64,000 nucleotides of DNA from Pascua guehoae (GCA_001600415.1 BCJX01000003.1:2418761-2482760), one strand, 5' to 3'. Shown: positions 11,057 through 23,344, counted from the stretch's first letter. Translations and numbers: made by a program. The notes: a model not told the origin generated them from the sequence alone.

Positions 11057-11570
11057 ATGCGCAGCAGGTGTAGAACAAACACAGAACAAGCGCAGGTGTC
11101 TCGGATGGCTCTCTGAAACCATGTACGGTATGACGCGCTGTTGCGTTGATGGGTGTGCTTTGCAAAGTGGACGCGTATGATTTAAGCTGCCTTGGTATCG
11201 TTAAAGCGTGAGAAAAGGGCCCTTATCAACCATAAGAATGAGGGCCCTCTGGTTGTGGTTGGCCCATCATGTGCCAAGCGCTGGCACGACCTGCATCGTG
11301 CTCATGTTGAAAGATGAAGGGGATGGACCAACTGATGTGACATGTAGAATGGGACGTTTGCGGTAGGCTCTCGTTGCTGCTGTCTGGACTGTATTTGGTT
11401 CCGTTTTGGTGGCGGGCAGAGCGCGAGTGACCTTTTGGGTCCAAAAGCCCAGACGAGTGTGGACCCTGGCCATCTGGCTGGCACGGTGCTCCTGGGCAAC
11501 AACAACACATCTTGCAACACTTCACCTCTACCTCGCCTGTCCATCTTGTCACCACATTACACCATATATC
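11057..11570. other. Intergenic spacer before the Rho gene
   Basis: This stretch holds the 3' flank of the GFA gene and the promoter of the Rho GTPase gene. No coding exon or strong regulatory motif was recognised. Confidence 0.4.
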
Positions 11571-12821
11571 ATGTCCGTGAGTACGCCTACAGACCTTGTC
11601 CATCGACCACACACCCTACACGGGACTGCACTGTGTGGAAATTCGTGTTGGCAACCTCTCGGCCAGGACAAACACTCACTTTTCGCCCAGAACGATCAGT
11701 TCGACACTGTCTCTTCCCGCCGTCCAGACTTGAGGCGCAAGCTCGTAGTTGTTGGAGACGGTGGTAAGTCTACCTTCCATGTTGTGGTGCGGCGTGTACT
11801 GTCGCCTGTGGAGAGACTTGTTTTCTCTACGGGACCAACACGGTCGGGGCCCCCTGTCAACATGCTGATCGCACCCAGGCTGTGGCAAAACCTGTCTCCT
11901 GACAGTGTACGCCGAGAACCGCTTCCCAGAGGTGAGTAGCAGTGCGCAACGCCATCGAACAGAACTACACCAGTAGTCATAAAAACCATCAGCTGACAGC
12001 GTACAGACCTACATTCCCACAGTGTTTGAGAACTTGGTCACCATCATCCCGAATCCGACAGAGCCGAACAAGACGATCGAGCTGGCGCTCTGGGACACAG
12101 CTGGACAGGAGGATTTTGACCGCCTTCGGCCACTCAGCTACAACGACACGGACGTCATTCTTGTTGTCTTTGCGTGCAACCACCGGCCAAGTCTAGAGAA
12201 TGTTCAAGACAAGGTGTGTGCTACAGTACGAGTGCAAGGATGCAGCCGCGAGGAGGAGGCGTCGGAGGTGATGCTCTAACTACGAGGCGCTCTCTCTGGC
12301 GCCGATATGGGTCAACATGACCTTCATGTTTGGCAGCCTCACATCGCCCGCCTCTCCGCGGCTATCGGCCCGTTGCGAGATGGCATGTCGTGGCATGACC
12401 GCCTCCCTGACGCCACCGGTCTCATCTCGACCCTCGTGGCTGCTGTCACACTGCTGCGCGCGGTGTGATTTGGTATCACAACAATCCCACTGACAAGCTA
12501 CAGTGGTATCCGGAGATGTCGCACTTCTGCGAGAACGTGCCGCTCATCTTGGTGTGCACCAAGACGGACCTGCGGAACGACCCGACGACACAGTCGCTCA
12601 TGGCTGCGCAGGGCGTCACGCCCATCACTCCAATCGAGGGCCAGGACATGGCCAAGGAGATTGGTGCGCGGCGCTACCTCGAGTGCTCTGCCAAGGAGGG
12701 CACAGGTGTGCGCGAGGTGTTTGACGCGGCAATACGCGAGAGCCTGCGCAGGGGCGGCGTCGGACGCATTGTCGGTGGTGTCAGCGGCCGGACGAACCGC
12801 AAAAAGTGCGTCATTGTCTAG
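11571..12821 (+). CDS. RHO4: Rho-family small GTPase, Rho4-like
   Basis: Proposed exons are 11571-11576, 11691-11763, 11879-11931, 12007-12213 and 12504-12821, giving 218 residues. All G boxes are visible: [13 protein letters not shown] (G1), effector loop TYIPTVFEN (G2), [16 protein letters not shown] (G3), CTKTDL (G4) and ECSAKEG (G5), ending in a CAAX box CVIV for geranylgeranylation. The GGCGKT form of G1, WYPEM after the fourth exon, the QGVTPITP insert and the KKCVIV end match fission-yeast Rho4 better than Rho1 or Cdc42. Rho4 proteins act at the plasma membrane in septation and cell-wall integrity. The first exon is only six bases (Met-Ser) with a standard GTGAGT donor. The alternative is an unspliced N-terminus about 38 residues longer and unlike the family. 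The last intron (290 nt) is several times the local norm. Confidence 0.85.
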
Positions 12822-13491
12822 GCTGGCTAGGCCCAAGCAAGGCACCGCACACGGACGACCCTTCTGCAGCTGGGTTCTGCGCGTGTGCAGGGAGAGAGGA
12901 TCCCAGCACAGACGACTGCACGACGGTACCGGCCTGGAGTCGGACGGCGTTGACACGCTACCCACAATACTACCTGCCTCAAGCATAGCACTGTTCAATA
13001 GATTCAGCAGTGATGTACAGTAATACACACGATCTGACAAACTTGGCGCAGCATGGGGTACCTGAGGGAGGCTGGACCGACGACTCGTGTTTCGTCTACT
13101 TACTTCGCCCACACTGTGCTGCCATAATGGTCGACTGGCAACTGGCAACTCGCGATGTCGTTGGGTGAAAAAAAGGGGACATGGCCAGAGAGTGCGCTGC
13201 AGACATTGCTTGTCTCCCTTCCTTCCTTCCTTCCTTCCTTCCTTCCTTCCTTTTCATCCCCACTGTTTTCGCTGTTCTTCTCCTTCAACACACTTTCCCT
13301 TCCTTCCCTCCTCACTTCATCGCCTTCACACTCTCTCAGAATCCATCTTCGCCTCCGACCGTAAGATCTTCTCTCCTAGGCTGCTCGCTCTGTCTCGTGA
13401 GCCTACTCTTTCATCTTGCTTGCCGCGCCACTTGTCCTCACAGGACCCCCTTGCCCCATTATCCCTTAACTAATACACCAGACCCGTCGGC
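12822..13491. other. Spacer with CCTT microsatellite
   Basis: No gene is seen. A pure tetranucleotide run (CCTT/TTCC, about 8.5 units) lies at 13217-13250 inside a long pyrimidine-rich tract that leads to the next start codon, and probably forms its leader or promoter. Confidence 0.6.
13217..13250. repeat. CCTT microsatellite
   Basis: About eight and a half perfect CCTT units sit 240 nt before the start of the small membrane protein gene at 13492. Confidence 0.9.
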
Positions 13492-14200
13492 ATGATCGCA
13501 TTAGCAGACCCGACGTTCGTCATCCCCATCGTGACCGCGTCAGCGGCGCTGCTCGCCGCCGTGCTCAGCATGGGGGACATTACAGCCGTAGAGCGTAAGC
13601 AGAAAGGTCGAGCCAAGCTCACTTTCAGGCCACACCAGCGCCTTCTCCGTGTCGTACCAGGTCAACATCTCGGCTATTGCCCCTGGGAGCATATATGGAC
13701 TTCCCGCGTGGTTATTCAAGCCGACGAGTCTCCAATGCTTGCCCCTGACGAGGAGCCGGGAATTGGACGTGCATGACTACATCAAGACCATCCTCGCTGC
13801 GCTGGCCAACGAGCTAAGGCGCGACGCCTGCATCGGTAAGTTGGGACTGCTGATTCTCATTGCCATTTCCATAACTGACAGACAGCCGTACAGCTGGGCA
13901 AAGGGTCCTTAGAGCTGCGGGGCAAGGTTTGTAAGTCGAGTTACCATTCTTCATGGCACTCCCCGTGACTGACCGGCAGCCTTATGTACGGTCGTCTCGA
14001 TTATCTTCTTTGCAATTATCGCCTTGGTGCTCGTCGTTGGGCACGTTGGCGGGCGGCTCAGTACCAGGCTGAGTCTCGTCATTTACAGGCGCGGTTCTGT
14101 CATTGCCAAGCGTCCTCCTCCCACTCCCAGGCGCCGTCGCGTCTTTACCAGGCGCCGTCTCGTGGGTCGGGCCTATCATGTCAAGGCCAAGCTTGAGTAG
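13492..14200 (+). CDS. Small membrane protein of unknown function
   Basis: Exons 13492-13594, 13629-13835, 13886-13930 and 13980-14200 join in phase to 191 residues. Two hydrophobic segments are visible: near the start (FVIPIVTASAALLAAVL) and after residue 118 (VVSIIFFAIIALVLVVGHVG). They flank a soluble part of about 85 residues. The tail is strongly basic (RPPPTPRRRRVFTRRR), so it is probably cytosolic and may touch acidic lipid. The introns are 34, 50 and 49 nt. I recognise no family. The next gene downstream on the same strand also encodes a roughly 200-residue protein that ends in membrane helices, with the same layout of short introns, so the two may be distant relatives or a functional pair; sequence identity is not evident by eye. 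Confidence 0.6.
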
Positions 14201-14837
14201 ACCGCCGGCTTTGTATGTATCCATGGCCCCATGCGTCCACTAGTCGCTGCTCAGTACTGCCATGGGGATCATGCGTGTGATGCTCACTGTGTGATGATGA
14301 GAGTCTCACACTGTGTTGCGCTGTGCTGTCGGGCAATAAAGTGCCGCATGCCAATTTGCCACCGGCCGACCATCCCGCACTCGCTAGTGTGCAGCCCGAT
14401 TGACGCGGCTTCTTTCTCTTTCAAACAATCTCCATTCGATCCATTCTGTTCCTTCTGTACCTCGTGTTTCGCTCCTTCAACAGCACGCTCTTCTTCTACT
14501 TCCAGCTCCCAGACCCGCCAGCCACGCGCCACCCTACCCCATCCCCTCCACATTCTCCATCACCGTCCCAGGTTCGCGACATGATGCGTCCACACCTCGA
14601 CAACTTCCTCGTCCGCTCCTTCCCTCGTGTCGTCTGTCCTCCCCTTCTACTGAAGGTGTAAGGATATGCAATGAGTGTGTAACTTGTAGCATGTCGTGAT
14701 GGGGACACTCAGAATCGCACAGCCTGGGTGCCTGCTCCCTCAGTTGTCAGTGCGCCAAAGGCGAGCGGGAGAGGCGTTCTCTGCGCTCGCTGCAGTCATA
14801 CAGGTGCATTGTTAAGGCATCACACTCACAGGCAAAC
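14201..14837. other. Spacer and leader of next gene
   Basis: A CT-rich tract (14400-14640) with many TTC and CCC runs resembles the leaders of other genes in this window. No exon is supported. Confidence 0.4.
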
Positions 14838-15553
14838 ATGCTGACAACGGCCACCCCCGGCGTCGCTAAATCTGCGATTAACACTCCCCAGCCGTCCCAG
14901 TCCAACTCTTCGTCTGCGGCGATCCCCTTCGAACTAGAGTCTCCCCACAGCGCACTCGTGAGGGAAGCAGCACGCAACTTTGCGGGTAAGCACCAGGGCC
15001 ATGGCTTGCTTGTGCAGTGCTGACATCACAGGGCGACACCTTTGCGTACTCGGAACTAGTGCTCAACGCGGTCAAAGAGTCCACCGTCTACAGCCTCGAA
15101 CGTGAAGTCCTTGAAGACCTCGAGGCAAGCGTCCAGCATGCCAAGGCGATGCTCGCCCGCAGCGCGACTTTCTTCTTCGAGAACTCGCCCGTCGACATGT
15201 CGTGCAGCTTCGCCGAGGCGATCGCGCCCATCGAGCTCACGCCGGAGCAAGCCCTGTTGATCGACAGACTTTGGCTGCGCCGTGTTTGTGAGTGCGAGGT
15301 GAGGGGGGTGTGATGTTGCTAACAAGAGACAGTTGATATGGTTATGGGATACGTCATGATTGTCGTCGCCTTCCTGGCTGTCGCCTGGATGTTCAAGGAG
15401 TACCTCGTTATCGCCATCACTTTGATCTTTGGCGCCATCACGTCGGTCATGCGGGTGACCACCTTTCTTCTCCACATGCTCATCTTCCTGACTGTCGGTG
15501 TCGCGGGCATCTCGTCGTATGTGTTGTCGCTCATTGGGACAGAGAGCGAGTAG
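14838..15553 (+). CDS. Small polytopic membrane protein of unknown function
   Basis: Exons 14838-14985, 15018-15287 and 15333-15553 join in phase to 212 residues. The first 50 residues are Ser/Pro-rich and polar, followed by a soluble helical segment containing TVYSLEREVLEDLEASVQ. The last third is hydrophobic, with about three membrane spans (MVMGYVMIVVAFLAVAWMF, LVIAITLIFGAITSVM and LHMLIFLTVGVAGISSYVL). The first intron is only 32 nt. The downstream acceptor 14 nt later would shift the frame, which is why I chose the short one. No known family is recognised. It follows the small membrane protein at 13492 on the same strand. Confidence 0.6.
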
Positions 15554-17024
15554 ACAGCTCTGGCGTCGTGTGAGAATGGATGCAATGAGTGACGTGCAGC
15601 ACGCCTTGAGAGGTAAATCCAGACTGTAGACTGTGCATTATGCTGTTCACTTGCTACACAGCATGCGAGTTTGGTCGCCAATCGACATCGATTTTAGACA
15701 TTGGTCGAGCTGGCCTACAAGGGCGGCCTGGACGACCGGACGGCCACGTTTGATAACACGTGCTGCGTGCCTGGGTTACTACCGCCACGCACAAGCTCCG
15801 AGGTCGGCGTCACCTCATGTCAGTGCGCAACTACTGATGCCCGGTCACGGGCAGTTCGGCGTCTCTTGCTCCAGCAAATCACTGAGCAGTTGTCAAGCAG
15901 TGGTCAGGTGATAGGTAAGTCCAGATCTTCATGGAGTACGAAAGACGCCGCCACCTCTACGAGGAGTGCTTAGAGCAGAAGGCAACTAACTGGGCAGTAA
16001 CCCGCCACACGTTCTTGCTCAGCACGGCGATCTGGTGCCTCGGCCGCCGGGCGTCGTCGCTTGCGCTTACGGAGCCTGTCGGCAGCCATAGCCGGTCGCC
16101 GGGTCCCAACTCACTCTGATCCGAGGAACGGTCTTGCCGTCGGGCGTCGGGGTCTACTGTAGCACTGGGGAACAGAAGATGAAAAGCAAGAGCAGGATGG
16201 TGGACACGTTTTGACTCGACGAGGCCCTGGACAGCTCAAGCCGTAGTGCCACACCTGATGGCCGACGGTGACCAATGCCTGCCGTCTTTACGGCTAAGCG
16301 TGTGCCAATGACAGCATTCAGGCCGCGGCCCCGGTTACAATGCGAGCAAAGAGAGACCCTCGAAACCACGGCCCCCGATTGCCACACACACATATTACCA
16401 TGCACGGGCGACAGACGAGCGACACGGTGCGCATCCACTGTGGGCACGGACAGGGATGACCCACGTGGGATGGCGTACAATGACCGCATGATGTGCCAAG
16501 TAGTGTGTTCATGTGTTCCTTGTTCCATTCTGGCCGCCGCGCATCATCTCCACAAGGAAAGGATTGACCCCGCGACCCGGCCCCATCACCCTGTCTTTAT
16601 TTACCCTTGATCCCCGCCGGCGCCACCATTTTGCATACTGCAGTCAAAGGTCAATGGCTAACCCAATGCCGATGGCCGACCAGAACCACCACCACCCATG
16701 GTAGTCATCCCCTCCAGCCAGCCATAAACGCCAGCCACTTATCACACAACGCCCTCTTCCATCATCATCCGAGTGCCCCCAGCACCGCCAGCATTCTCGC
16801 ATTCGTGTGTCACCTCCACTATTCTGTCCTGCGCCTCTGTTTTGGTGGCAAAGATCGCGCCTCCGCTTGCGTCATCCCATCTCGTCCAAGTACCACCCCA
16901 GTACGACACCCAGTCGCTTGAAACGCTCCCAAACAGCTGGGGACGGGCCAGGCCGAGACTCGTGTCGTCGCCATCCACTCGCGCACAACTTTAGTGATCT
17001 TGCTGCTCCACCCCCGCCATCGTT
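15554..17024. other. Intergenic, with a possible short gene relic
   Basis: An open frame at 15701-15915 ends at a good donor (GTAAGT, 15914) and might be an exon of a small protein like the two genes before it, but no matching downstream exon was found. The rest (16120-17024) is the upstream region of ATG26 and shows no exon. Confidence 0.3.
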
Positions 17025-20000
17025 ATGTCTTCACCGAACCCCAACGCCGGCTTGCTGCGATCCGCCTCGCCATCACGATCTGATGGACGCCATGGTTCCC
17101 AGGCGACCTTGCACGCGGTGGATAAGACACCCAGACCCAACCCGCTGACCCTCGTGTCCTCCTCGACTTCTGGAACAACATTGTCACCCGATACCGACGT
17201 CGGTCGCGAGAACACCCACCACCGCCATCATAGCCACAGCCTTTCGTTTGGCAGCCTGAAGCAGACGCTTAGCCATCCGTCATCGTTGTTCAGCTCGCGC
17301 AAATCACATTCTGTCGACGGCGACGACGACGATGTCCAGATCCTGGTCGACGACGACGGCACAATTCACGTCAAAGGCTCTGCCCCTTCCTGTCAAGTCT
17401 TCAACCTGTTCAAGGCACTCGCTGCGGGTCGTCAGTTCGACGACCTGTTATTCGACTCGGACTTTGAAACAGACGAGGGTGGCGATCAGCAAATGGTCGA
17501 CGATTCTGTAGCCACGGACACGACGGGCACACCGTCCGAGTCATCCGAGGCCCTCACTCCCGTCGACTCTGAAAAGAAGGGTGAGCATGGGAGCAAGGCG
17601 ATGCTCCAAGAGGTGCCGAGCGAACACCAGTCCGACGACACGGTCAAGCGCTGGCTCCACGAGACTGTGGACCCGTCGGCCACCGCCGCAGGAGAGCTGT
17701 TTACAGCCGCGTCCATGAACAACTTTTCCCCCTTTGGCGAGAGGAACATGAAGGACAACTCGGAGAGGCAGGGACCGCGGCGCCCGTCGCTCGCGTCAAT
17801 GCGCACTCTGTCCGACTACCGCTCGCCGATGACAGAGAGTCCAAAGCGGATGGCACCCCCGCTCGAGTCGCCTGCAGAGTACTTTGATGCATCCGACTCG
17901 GGCCCAGTTCCATCCGCCGCCGATCCGGGACTAGCGCGTGATGGCTCGGAGGAAGCAGGATACTATGGGCGGGACAACATTTCGCCCGAGGAGAAGCTCC
18001 GTGTCATTATCGACGAGTTTGGCGACATTGCGTCCAAGATGGTCAATGCGGACGGCACACCCGCCGAGCCCGAACGTCTTCTCGCCGAGAGCCAGGGGTC
18101 ACTCTTCAAGGGTGTCATGACGATTGGCAACCTTCACCTTACAACGTACCGCCTGACGTTCCACGCCCTCTTGCCACCGGACTGGGGCTACCTCAACCCC
18201 AGCAGCGGCGATTTACCGGCCCAGACGGAGGCGGAAGCTATGGCACGTATCGCGCGGCCCAACGTCATGCACGCCGGGCCCGTCACGGTCCATAGGCATG
18301 GGCTGCTCAAGAAGCGGCGCGTGTGGATGGAGCTCAACCCCGAGATGATTACAACGTATCCCTCGGCGGACGAGGCGGGACGCGTGCGACCGCTGTTCTC
18401 TATTCTGAGTATGTGTTGATCGTGTCTACCATCAGCGCAACCCTAACAATATCAGTGTCTACCGCGCTTCGTCTCGTACCCATCGACCCCGAGCACCCCC
18501 GCGACTTCATCATCACCTACGACGCACCCGACGGGACGCGTACACTCCACTTTTCCGTCGACACTGAGCAGTCGGCTATCCAGTGGCGGCGCAACATGGA
18601 GTCCATTCTGTTCCTGCATTTGCGGCAACGTTTCCGTGAGGCTCACAAGGACTCTTCTTTTTGGGACAAGGGCGAGTCGGCCGACTCAGCCAACAACTGG
18701 ACCTTGCTCCGGTGCTGTGTTCCACTCGATCGGGCGACGCTTGAAGGGATCAGTGACTTTCACTCATTTGCCACATTGGCCAGCCTCTCTGTTGCACTAA
18801 ACGACACCTCGCATGTGACATGGCACCCCGAGGATCTGAGCGAAGGGTCGTACTCGACATACAACAGTGGCAAGCCGTTGTGCAAACCCGGCAACATCAC
18901 ACCGCGGCACAGCCCATCCATTCGTCGTGCACTCGGAATTGGCGGCGGTTCGCGCACTCATTCGCGATCGAGTTCCCGAGACCGCTCAGTGCTGGTTCCC
19001 AGCACCACGACGTCGTCGCTGCCGCCGAGTGACACATCGCCTGGCAACGTTGAGCGTGTGGATACGACCAAGAGCGAGCCGCCCATCACGGCCGCTGAGG
19101 CAAGGAAGTCGGTGGACGAGAGGCGTTCAATTGACAGTGATCGGACGCCACCACGCAGCGCGACAGCACCCACCTTCCTGGAGAGCGACGTCTCTGCCAT
19201 CGAACCTGGTAATATGATTACGCGCACCCCGCACAGCTCTGTGTATGCGCTTCCTCTGTCGTCACCTAGTACCACAGGAACGTGCGTGACCCAGGATTGG
19301 GCCAACACCTTCCAGTTTATGGTTGCCGTTCTCAACGACCATGCGTGGTTTGCCGATGAGCTTGAAAACGTTATACAGACCGCGCACACTCGGCACTACC
19401 GTCCTGGCGAGACGCCTGTGGAGATGGTTCTCGATGTCGGCGGATACAACTGCCTGGCGAGAGACGACGAGCCCGACTCGCGAGCGTCTGACATGTCGTC
19501 TGACGCCGAGGACGAGGACGACGAGCGGCATAAGCCTCTGGCACTGCTCAACGCTCGCAAGGCTGAGACGGCCCGCATGGCCGCACGAGTCTTTGGACTG
19601 CGCGAGGGCGAAGGAATTTGGGGTAGGTGTATCCTTCAAGGATGTCTTACTGACTTGCAGTGAAACGCTGTTACGTCATGCAGAACTTGCATCTTGCACG
19701 AGGTCATATCATTGTCACACCTCGCTTTGTCTGCTTTTGGCGACGTGTGCGCTTTGGCACCGATATCAAGGTAAGCCTTGGTGGCATTGGGTACATGGTC
19801 TTTTGCTGACTCTTGTAGTATCGTTACGCCATGCAGGACGTCAAGGGGATGGAGAAAGCGTCATCGCATCGCCCAGGCACTTATGGTCTCGCACTCAAGA
19901 TTCACGGTCATCATGACCTGCATTTCGAGACTTGGGGAAAGAACGCGCGGGACGAGATTATCAAGCACGTAAACGACATGGCACAATCGACCGCAATGCT

Positions 20001-21773
20001 GGCTCTGCGCACATCAACCGACTCGTGGCCATCCGAGGCCCCTCCTTCCATGGACAGCTCGCGTGAGCCATCATTGATGGAAACACCCACACGCGAATCA
20101 ACCCTTGCATCCCAGGATATCAACGACCTGTGGGAGCGGACACGTGATATGAAGATCACCGACGTCCCGTTCAACGTCAACCCAGCGCTTGTACGCGACG
20201 GTACCGACACGCCGCTCCGCCAAGCCGTGGAAGTTCTTGCGCCACCCCCGGACGTGCTGTTGAAAGCACACGCGGTCAGCGACGAAGCACTGAGCTACAT
20301 GCCATTTGTGGCGAATCGCATCTGGCAGACCAGCTCTGGCTACAACGTCAAGCTGACGCCGCGTCGTTTTACAATGCTCACGATCGGGTCGCGCGGTGAC
20401 GTGCAGCCATACATTGCGTTGTCGCTGCGACTGATGCGGGACGGCCACACGTGTGTGATTGTGACACACGACGAGTTTAAGGAGTGGATCGAGGGATACG
20501 GTATTGAGCACCGACAGGCTGGAGGCGACCCCACGGCGCTCATGAAGCTCAGCACCGAGCACCGGATGTTTTCTCCCGGGTTCTTCAAGGAGGCGCTCGG
20601 CGGCTTCCGTATGTGGCTCGACGAGCTACTGGTCGACTCTTGGGAGGCGTGCCGTGATGCGGATGTGCTCATTGAATCGCCCTCGGCCATGGCTGGCGTG
20701 CACATTGCCGAACGGCTAAAGATTCCCTACTTTCGCGCATTCACCATGCCGTGGACGAGGACGACTGCGTACCCGCAGGCGTTCATGGTGCCGGCGTTTG
20801 AGATGGGTCCCAGCTTCAACTATTCGACGTATGTGCTCTTTGACAACATTATGTGGACGGCAACGTCTGGCCAGATCAACAGGTGGCGTAAAAAGACTCT
20901 TGGCCTCGGTGCGACCGATCAATCATCGCTGTCCATCTCCAAGGTCCCGTTCTTGTACAACTTTTCGCCAGCAGTTGTCCCTAAACCTCTCGATTGGGAG
21001 GACGACATTACCATTACGGGCTACTGGACGCTCGAGGACAGCGACAAGGACTGGTCACCTCCAGACAGCCTGATTGCGTTCATGGAGCAAGCGAAAGAAG
21101 ACGGCAAGCCTCTTGTCTATATCGGCTTTGGGTCGATTGTTGTGCCCAACCCGCAAGCAGTCACCAAGAGTATTGTTAAGGGCGTGCAGAAAGGTGAGCA
21201 TCCAAACAATCAAACAAGGGGCTGACAACAGCCGGTGTGCGTGCGATCATTGCAAGGGGCTGGTCTGCACGCTCAGAGGACGGCTCAAAGGAGACAGACG
21301 ACACACCACTCCCTCACTTCTGCTACCAGCTGGACAAGGTCCCTCACGGATGGCTATTCCCGAAGATCCAGGCAGCGATGCACCATGGTGGCGCCGGTAC
21401 GACGGGTGCGAGTTTGGCCGCGGGTCTGCCGACTATCATTCGTCCGTGGTTTGGCGATCAATACTTTTGGGCCACCCGCGTCACCAAGCTCGGGGTAGGC
21501 CACAAGCTGACGTCGATGCGCTCGGACGAGATTGCCTCTGCGCTCAAAAAGGCGACGACCGACCGCGTCATGGTCGAAAAGGCGTCTCGCATGGGCCAGC
21601 GCATTCGGTCTGAATCGGGCGTTGATGTGGCGGTCAACATGATCCATTACAACATTGTCCGTGCCCTGCGCAGTGGCAAATCCAAGCCAGCCAAGTCGGA
21701 CACGGCGTGTCCCGTTCGCGACATTCGCGACAAACTGCCAAAGCCGTCCCTGTCGCTTCCTCGCGTTCGTTGA
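17025..21773 (+). CDS. ATG26: UDP-glucose:sterol glucosyltransferase
   Basis: Five exons (17025-18408, 18456-19622, 19661-19770, 19819-21193, 21232-21773) give about 1525 residues. The domain order is that of fungal Atg26: a disordered N-terminus, GRAM domain (from about residue 320), PH domain (from GLLKKRRVWMELNPEM, about 425), a low-complexity linker, a second GRAM (CYVMQNLHLARGHIIVTPRF, about 853), then the GT28/GT1 glycosyltransferase starting MLTIGSRGDVQPYIALSLRL at about 1072. The nucleotide-sugar box HHGGAGTTGASLAAGLPTI lies near 1396 with the downstream acidic FGDQYFW. It transfers glucose from UDP-glucose to ergosterol at membranes. The GRAM/PH part binds phosphoinositides, and in Komagataella the protein is needed for pexophagy. 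Introns are 38-48 nt. The length is somewhat above that of yeast Atg26 (about 1200 residues) because of Ser/Asp-rich linkers. Confidence 0.95.
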
Positions 21774-21959
21774 GCTCGTGTGAGCTCGTGCCATGGCGAG
21801 AAGAGCACTCCACTCCACCTTTATCACTACAACGCACCTATACATCCGACGAAACATCTTGACCTGTCCTTAATAGTCGTGATTGGCGGTTTTGTGTAAA
21901 TAGCCCCTTTTCTTGTAAACCGATGTAAATCTGTCGATCCTTTGGTTTGACATTGCCGG

Positions 21960-21967
21960 TGACGTCA
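21960..21967. promoter_or_regulatory. CRE-type palindrome TGACGTCA
   Basis: A perfect eight-base bZIP (ATF/CREB) site lies about 230 nt upstream of the HSP78 start. In fungi such sites bind stress-response ATF factors. Function here is inferred from motif and position only. Confidence 0.5.
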
Positions 21968-22028
21968 CGTCGAGGGTCTGGATGGCCACAATGGTGCCTG
22001 AGCCAACCACGAGGTTCTGTGGGCCACT

Positions 22029-22038
22029 GGAACGTTCG
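22029..22038. promoter_or_regulatory. Heat-shock-element-like inverted pair
   Basis: GGAACGTTCG contains nGAAn followed directly by nTTCn, the basic HSF unit. Another TTC lies exactly 20 nt upstream (22015), in register with the 5-nt periodicity. Placement about 155 nt before an HSP100 gene makes it plausible, though only two adjacent units are perfect. Confidence 0.45.
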
Positions 22039-22190
22039 CCGAGCTCCAGCGAGCTCCGACCTGCTCCAGCCATCGTTGCTATGCTGGTGGTCTTAAGAGC
22101 AACCCCCCCATGCACTTACGGTGAAGCCCCTTCCCACGACTTGAATCTACCACTTTTCTTCTGTCCATTGCAGAAACACACACACGACAC

Positions 22191-23344
22191 ATGATGATTG
22201 CACGTCGGCAATTGACACGAACCGCGCCACTTGCGCGTGCCTCACTCGCGCGCACGTCCATCGCCCGCTCACCACTGCCCCTCGCGCGACTGAGCCCACT
22301 GTCCGCGACACTCACCGCCTCGCCCCCACTCGGTGTGCGCTCATATAACCAAGGCCCACGCTTCCCCGGCGGCGGCTTCCCTCCCGGCGGTTTCCCCCCT
22401 GGCGGCTTCCCACCAGGCGGCGGCGGCGGGGGCGGCTTCCCACCGCGCGGAGGCTTCCCACAGCAACCGCAACAGCCCCAGGGCCCCAAGAGCGGCGACA
22501 CACTCAAGCAATTCACGACCGACCTGACCAAGCTGGCGGAAGAGGGCAAGCTCGACCCGATTATCGGTCGTGACGAGGAGATCCGCCGTACCATCCAGAT
22601 TCTCTCGCGCCGCACCAAATCAAATCCCGTCCTCATTGGCCTGCCCGGTGTGGGAAAGACGGCCATCCTCGAGGGCCTCGCGACGCGCATCGTCAACAAG
22701 GAGGTGCCAGAGTCCATCCAGGGCAAGCACCTGCTCCAGCTCGACTTGGCGGCCCTCATGGCCGGTACGGGCGTGCGCGGCGAGTTTGAGAGCCGCTTCA
22801 AGGCCCTCCTCAAGGATATCGAGGAGAGCGATGGCAAGGCCATCATCTTTATCGACGAGCTGCACACGTTGTTGGTGAGTATGAAGTGTTCAGGGGCGTG
22901 GAGGCGTGCGACGAGTGCAAGGCCGCGGACCCAGTGCTCCATTATCTGGCGTGTGGGGTACCAGCCGGGCCGCTGTTGCCGGGATGAGCGACGGTGCTGC
23001 CTTGCCCACGATTACCTAACCCACACTGAGCTCAAGCCCAAGCTAACATGCAGAACCTCGGAAAGACCGAGGGCTCGATGGACGCGGGCAACATGATCAA
23101 GCCTGCGCTCGCCCGCGGCATGCAGCTGATCGGCGCGACGACGCTGGACGAATACAAAAAGTACATTGAAAAGGACCCTGCACTGCAGCGCCGCTTCCAG
23201 ATTGTCATGGTCAACGAGCCGAGTGTCGAGTCGACCATTTCGATCCTGCGTGGCCTCAAGTCGCGCTTTGAGGCGCACTTTGGTGTGCAGATTGCCGACT
23301 CTGCACTGGTGACGGCTGCCGTCTACTCTGACCGGTACATTGCG

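Larger units (their letters stand above)
21774..22190. promoter_or_regulatory. ATG26 3' flank and HSP78 promoter region
   Basis: This 417-nt spacer follows the ATG26 stop and precedes HSP78 on the same strand. It holds a perfect CRE palindrome at 21960 and an inverted heat-shock-element pair at 22029, both listed separately. The final 60 nt are a CA-rich leader. Confidence 0.5.

Noticed and set aside
15701..15973. Small gene relic after the membrane-protein pair
   Set aside because: Only one plausible donor and no downstream exon could be joined, so it is mentioned only as a possibility.
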